A stretch of DNA of 64,000 bases from Iodidimonas sp. SYSU 1G8. GTDB taxonomy: Bacteria; Pseudomonadota; Alphaproteobacteria; SMXS01. Shown here in pieces: positions 62,699 to 64,000 of the stretch (positions are counted from its first letter, which is position 1; each line of letters begins with the position of its first letter). A program made the translations under genes and the position numbers. Under the pieces are notes generated by a model that worked only from the letters and a program-made list of their open reading frames with translations, did not search any database and was not told where the DNA came from. The DNA lies in NCBI RefSeq assembly GCF_039655775.1, contig NZ_JBBYXJ010000002.1, positions 682,001-746,000 of the forward strand. The letters run 5' to 3'.

Positions 62699-63991
62699 AT
62701 GGATGTCGCTCGCCAGACTGCTCTCGCCCTGCTCGAAACGGTGCTCGCCAAGCGCCTTCCCTTCGACGATTCATTCGCGCGTGCCGCGGAGCCGTTGAGC
62801 CCGCAGGATCGCGGCTTCGTCCGTCAGCTGACCGCGACCACCCTGCGCAGGCTGGGCCAGATCGACGATCTCATCGACGGCTGCCTGCAGAAACCGCTCC
62901 CGCCGGCCATGCCCGTGCCGCGCGACATTCTGCGCCTCGGCGTCGCCCAGCTGCTGTTTCTCAATACGCCGGCCCATGCCGCCATCGACACCTCGGTCAC
63001 CCTGGCGGACGAGCATGCGGACCGGCGCGTGGCGAATTTCAAAGGTGTCATCAACGCCGTGCTGCGCCGTCTGTCGCAGGAGGGCGTGCCGAAGCGGGCC
63101 CAGCAGGACGGCCCGCGCCTCAACACGCCGAAATGGCTCTGGGACAGCTGGTCCAAGGCCTATGGTGGCAAGACCGCGCGCCAGATCGCCGAGTTGCATC
63201 TGCGTGAGGCGCCTCTCGATATCACGTTCAAGCCAGGCCAGGACCTGAAGCCATGGGCGGCCAAACTGGGCGGGCAGGTGTTGCCGACCGGGACGGTGCG
63301 GATGCCCGCGGGCGGCCGGATCGAGGAATTGCCGGGCTACAGTGATGGCCTGTGGTGGATTCAGGATGCGGCGGCGGCCATGCCGGTGCGTCTGTTCGGC
63401 GATGTCGCCGGAAAGACCGCGGTGGATCTGTGCGCGGCGCCCGGTGGCAAGACGGCGCAGCTCGCCTCGGGCGGCGCGGCGGTGACCGCCATCGATCGTT
63501 CCGCGCCCCGCCTGCGCACCCTCAACGCCAATCTGCGCCGGCTGAAGTTGACGGCCGAGGTCGTGACCGCCGATGGCGCGGCCTGGACACCGCCCGCGCC
63601 GGTCGACATCGTGCTGCTCGATGCGCCCTGTTCCGCCACCGGCACCATCCGGCGCCACCCCGACGTGCTCTGGCTGAAGACCGAGCGGGACGTCGCCACC
63701 GTGCGCCCCGTCCAGGCCCAGCTGCTGAAGAACGCCGCGTCCATGCTGAAGCCCGGCGGCATGCTGGTCTATTGCGTCTGCTCGCTGCAGCCCGAGGAAG
63801 GCCCCCAGCAGATCGCGGGCTTCCTGAAAGCCAATCCGGACTTCCGCCGCGCCCCCGTGACCGCCGCCGAAGTTGGCGGCCTCGCCGACCTGATCACCGG
63901 CGACGGCGACCTGCGGACTCTGCCGTTCCATCTCGCCGAACAGGGCGGCATGGACGGCTTTTACGCGGCACGCCTGGTCAAGCAGGGCTAA
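62699..63991 (+). CDS. rsmB: RsmB-family 16S rRNA (cytosine-5)-methyltransferase
   Basis: A 430-residue enzyme. Residues about 1-135 are a NusB-like RNA-binding domain (RQTALALLETVLAKRLPFDD). Then comes a Rossmann methyltransferase with SAM motif DLCAAPGGKTAQLA, the DAPCSATGTIRRHPDVLW cysteine, and the second cysteine in YCVCSLQPEEG. It probably methylates C967 of 16S rRNA, as RsmB does. The gene ends nine bases before the window end, so its downstream neighbour is not visible. Confidence 0.94.
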   Translation: MDVARQTALALLETVLAKRLPFDDSFARAAEPLSPQDRGFVRQLTATTLRRLGQIDDLIDGCLQKPLPPAMPVPRDILRLGVAQLLFLNTPAHAAIDTSVTLADEHADRRVANFKGVINAVLRRLSQEGVPKRAQQDGPRLNTPKWLWDSWSKAYGGKTARQIAELHLREAPLDITFKPGQDLKPWAAKLGGQVLPTGTVRMPAGGRIEELPGYSDGLWWIQDAAAAMPVRLFGDVAGKTAVDLCAAPGGKTAQLASGGAAVTAIDRSAPRLRTLNANLRRLKLTAEVVTADGAAWTPPAPVDIVLLDAPCSATGTIRRHPDVLWLKTERDVATVRPVQAQLLKNAASMLKPGGMLVYCVCSLQPEEGPQQIAGFLKANPDFRRAPVTAAEVGGLADLITGDGDLRTLPFHLAEQGGMDGFYAARLVKQG

Positions 63992-64000
63992 GGCCGGGCA

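Overview
This window reads as chromosomal DNA of a high-GC, free-living alphaproteobacterium. The evidence is gene content and order: hemC-hemD next to a mitofilin/Mic60 homologue and HemY, hemC divergent from tsaD, a gpsA/YciI/EVE cluster, an mprF (lpiA)-acvB pair, a persulfide dioxygenase/DUF442/SQR sulfide cluster, squalene-hopene cyclase, an NrsF-type anti-sigma partner, an ExoD protein, a DUF1674 (SDHAF4-like) protein and two sites matching the alphaproteobacterial EcfG stress promoter. Genus cannot be fixed from the sequence; a PEP-CTERM protein and a large autotransporter fit several sphingomonad-like or rhodospirillalean lineages. No phage, insertion sequence or CRISPR array was seen. 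Genes are densely packed, many with 4-base start/stop overlaps.

Layout. 0.1-6 kb: esterase-like hydrolase, NADP-dependent MDR oxidoreductase, ferrochelatase, a seven-helix membrane protein and squalene-hopene cyclase. 6-8 kb: a cold-shock protein with its own promoter and long leader, next to a DEAD-box RNA helicase, both on the minus strand. 8.4-11.6 kb: a 1046-residue autotransporter behind a long non-coding leader. 11.6-17.2 kb: a stress-promoter-linked PRC-barrel protein, a GAF-GGDEF cyclase, a Kef-type antiporter divergent from a small XRE regulator with a 23-bp palindromic operator, an MHS transporter and a small protein. 17.3-26.1 kb: LLM oxidoreductase and MFS transporter; lysyl-phosphatidylglycerol synthase/flippase with its AcvB/VirJ partner; carboxymuconolactone-decarboxylase-like protein, P450 and nitroreductase.

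26.3-35.7 kb: a PEP-CTERM choice-of-anchor-A protein, tRNA-Thr(CGT), a sulfide oxidation operon under an AT-rich operator, a small orphan protein, an ECF sigma/NrsF pair preceded by a SigF-type autoregulatory promoter, an NTF2-like protein plus LLM oxidoreductase, an ASST-like protein and a stress-promoter-linked small His/Gly/Tyr-rich lipoprotein. 35.7-41.6 kb: a hybrid sensor kinase divergent from an 891-residue exported Sel1-repeat protein. 41.7-47.6 kb: complete NAD-dependent molybdenum formate dehydrogenase operon (fdsG, fdsB, fdsA, fdhD, fdsD). 47.6-53.5 kb: heme operon hemC-hemD-mic60-[acyl-CoA synthetase]-hemY, with the synthetase unexpectedly inside. 53.6-64 kb: tsaD, a TetR regulator, gpsA, YciI, EVE, Rieske protein, acetyl-CoA synthetase, TerC, MAPEG protein, DUF1674 protein, HtpX, ExoD and an RsmB-family rRNA methyltransferase.

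Themes are envelope remodelling (hopanoids, lysyl-PG, Mic60, autotransporter, HtpX), heme supply, and several stress circuits whose promoters or operators can be read directly: two EcfG-type sites, one SigF-type site, one XRE palindrome, one AT-rich sulfide-operon operator. These regulatory sites are the most informative non-coding content of the window.
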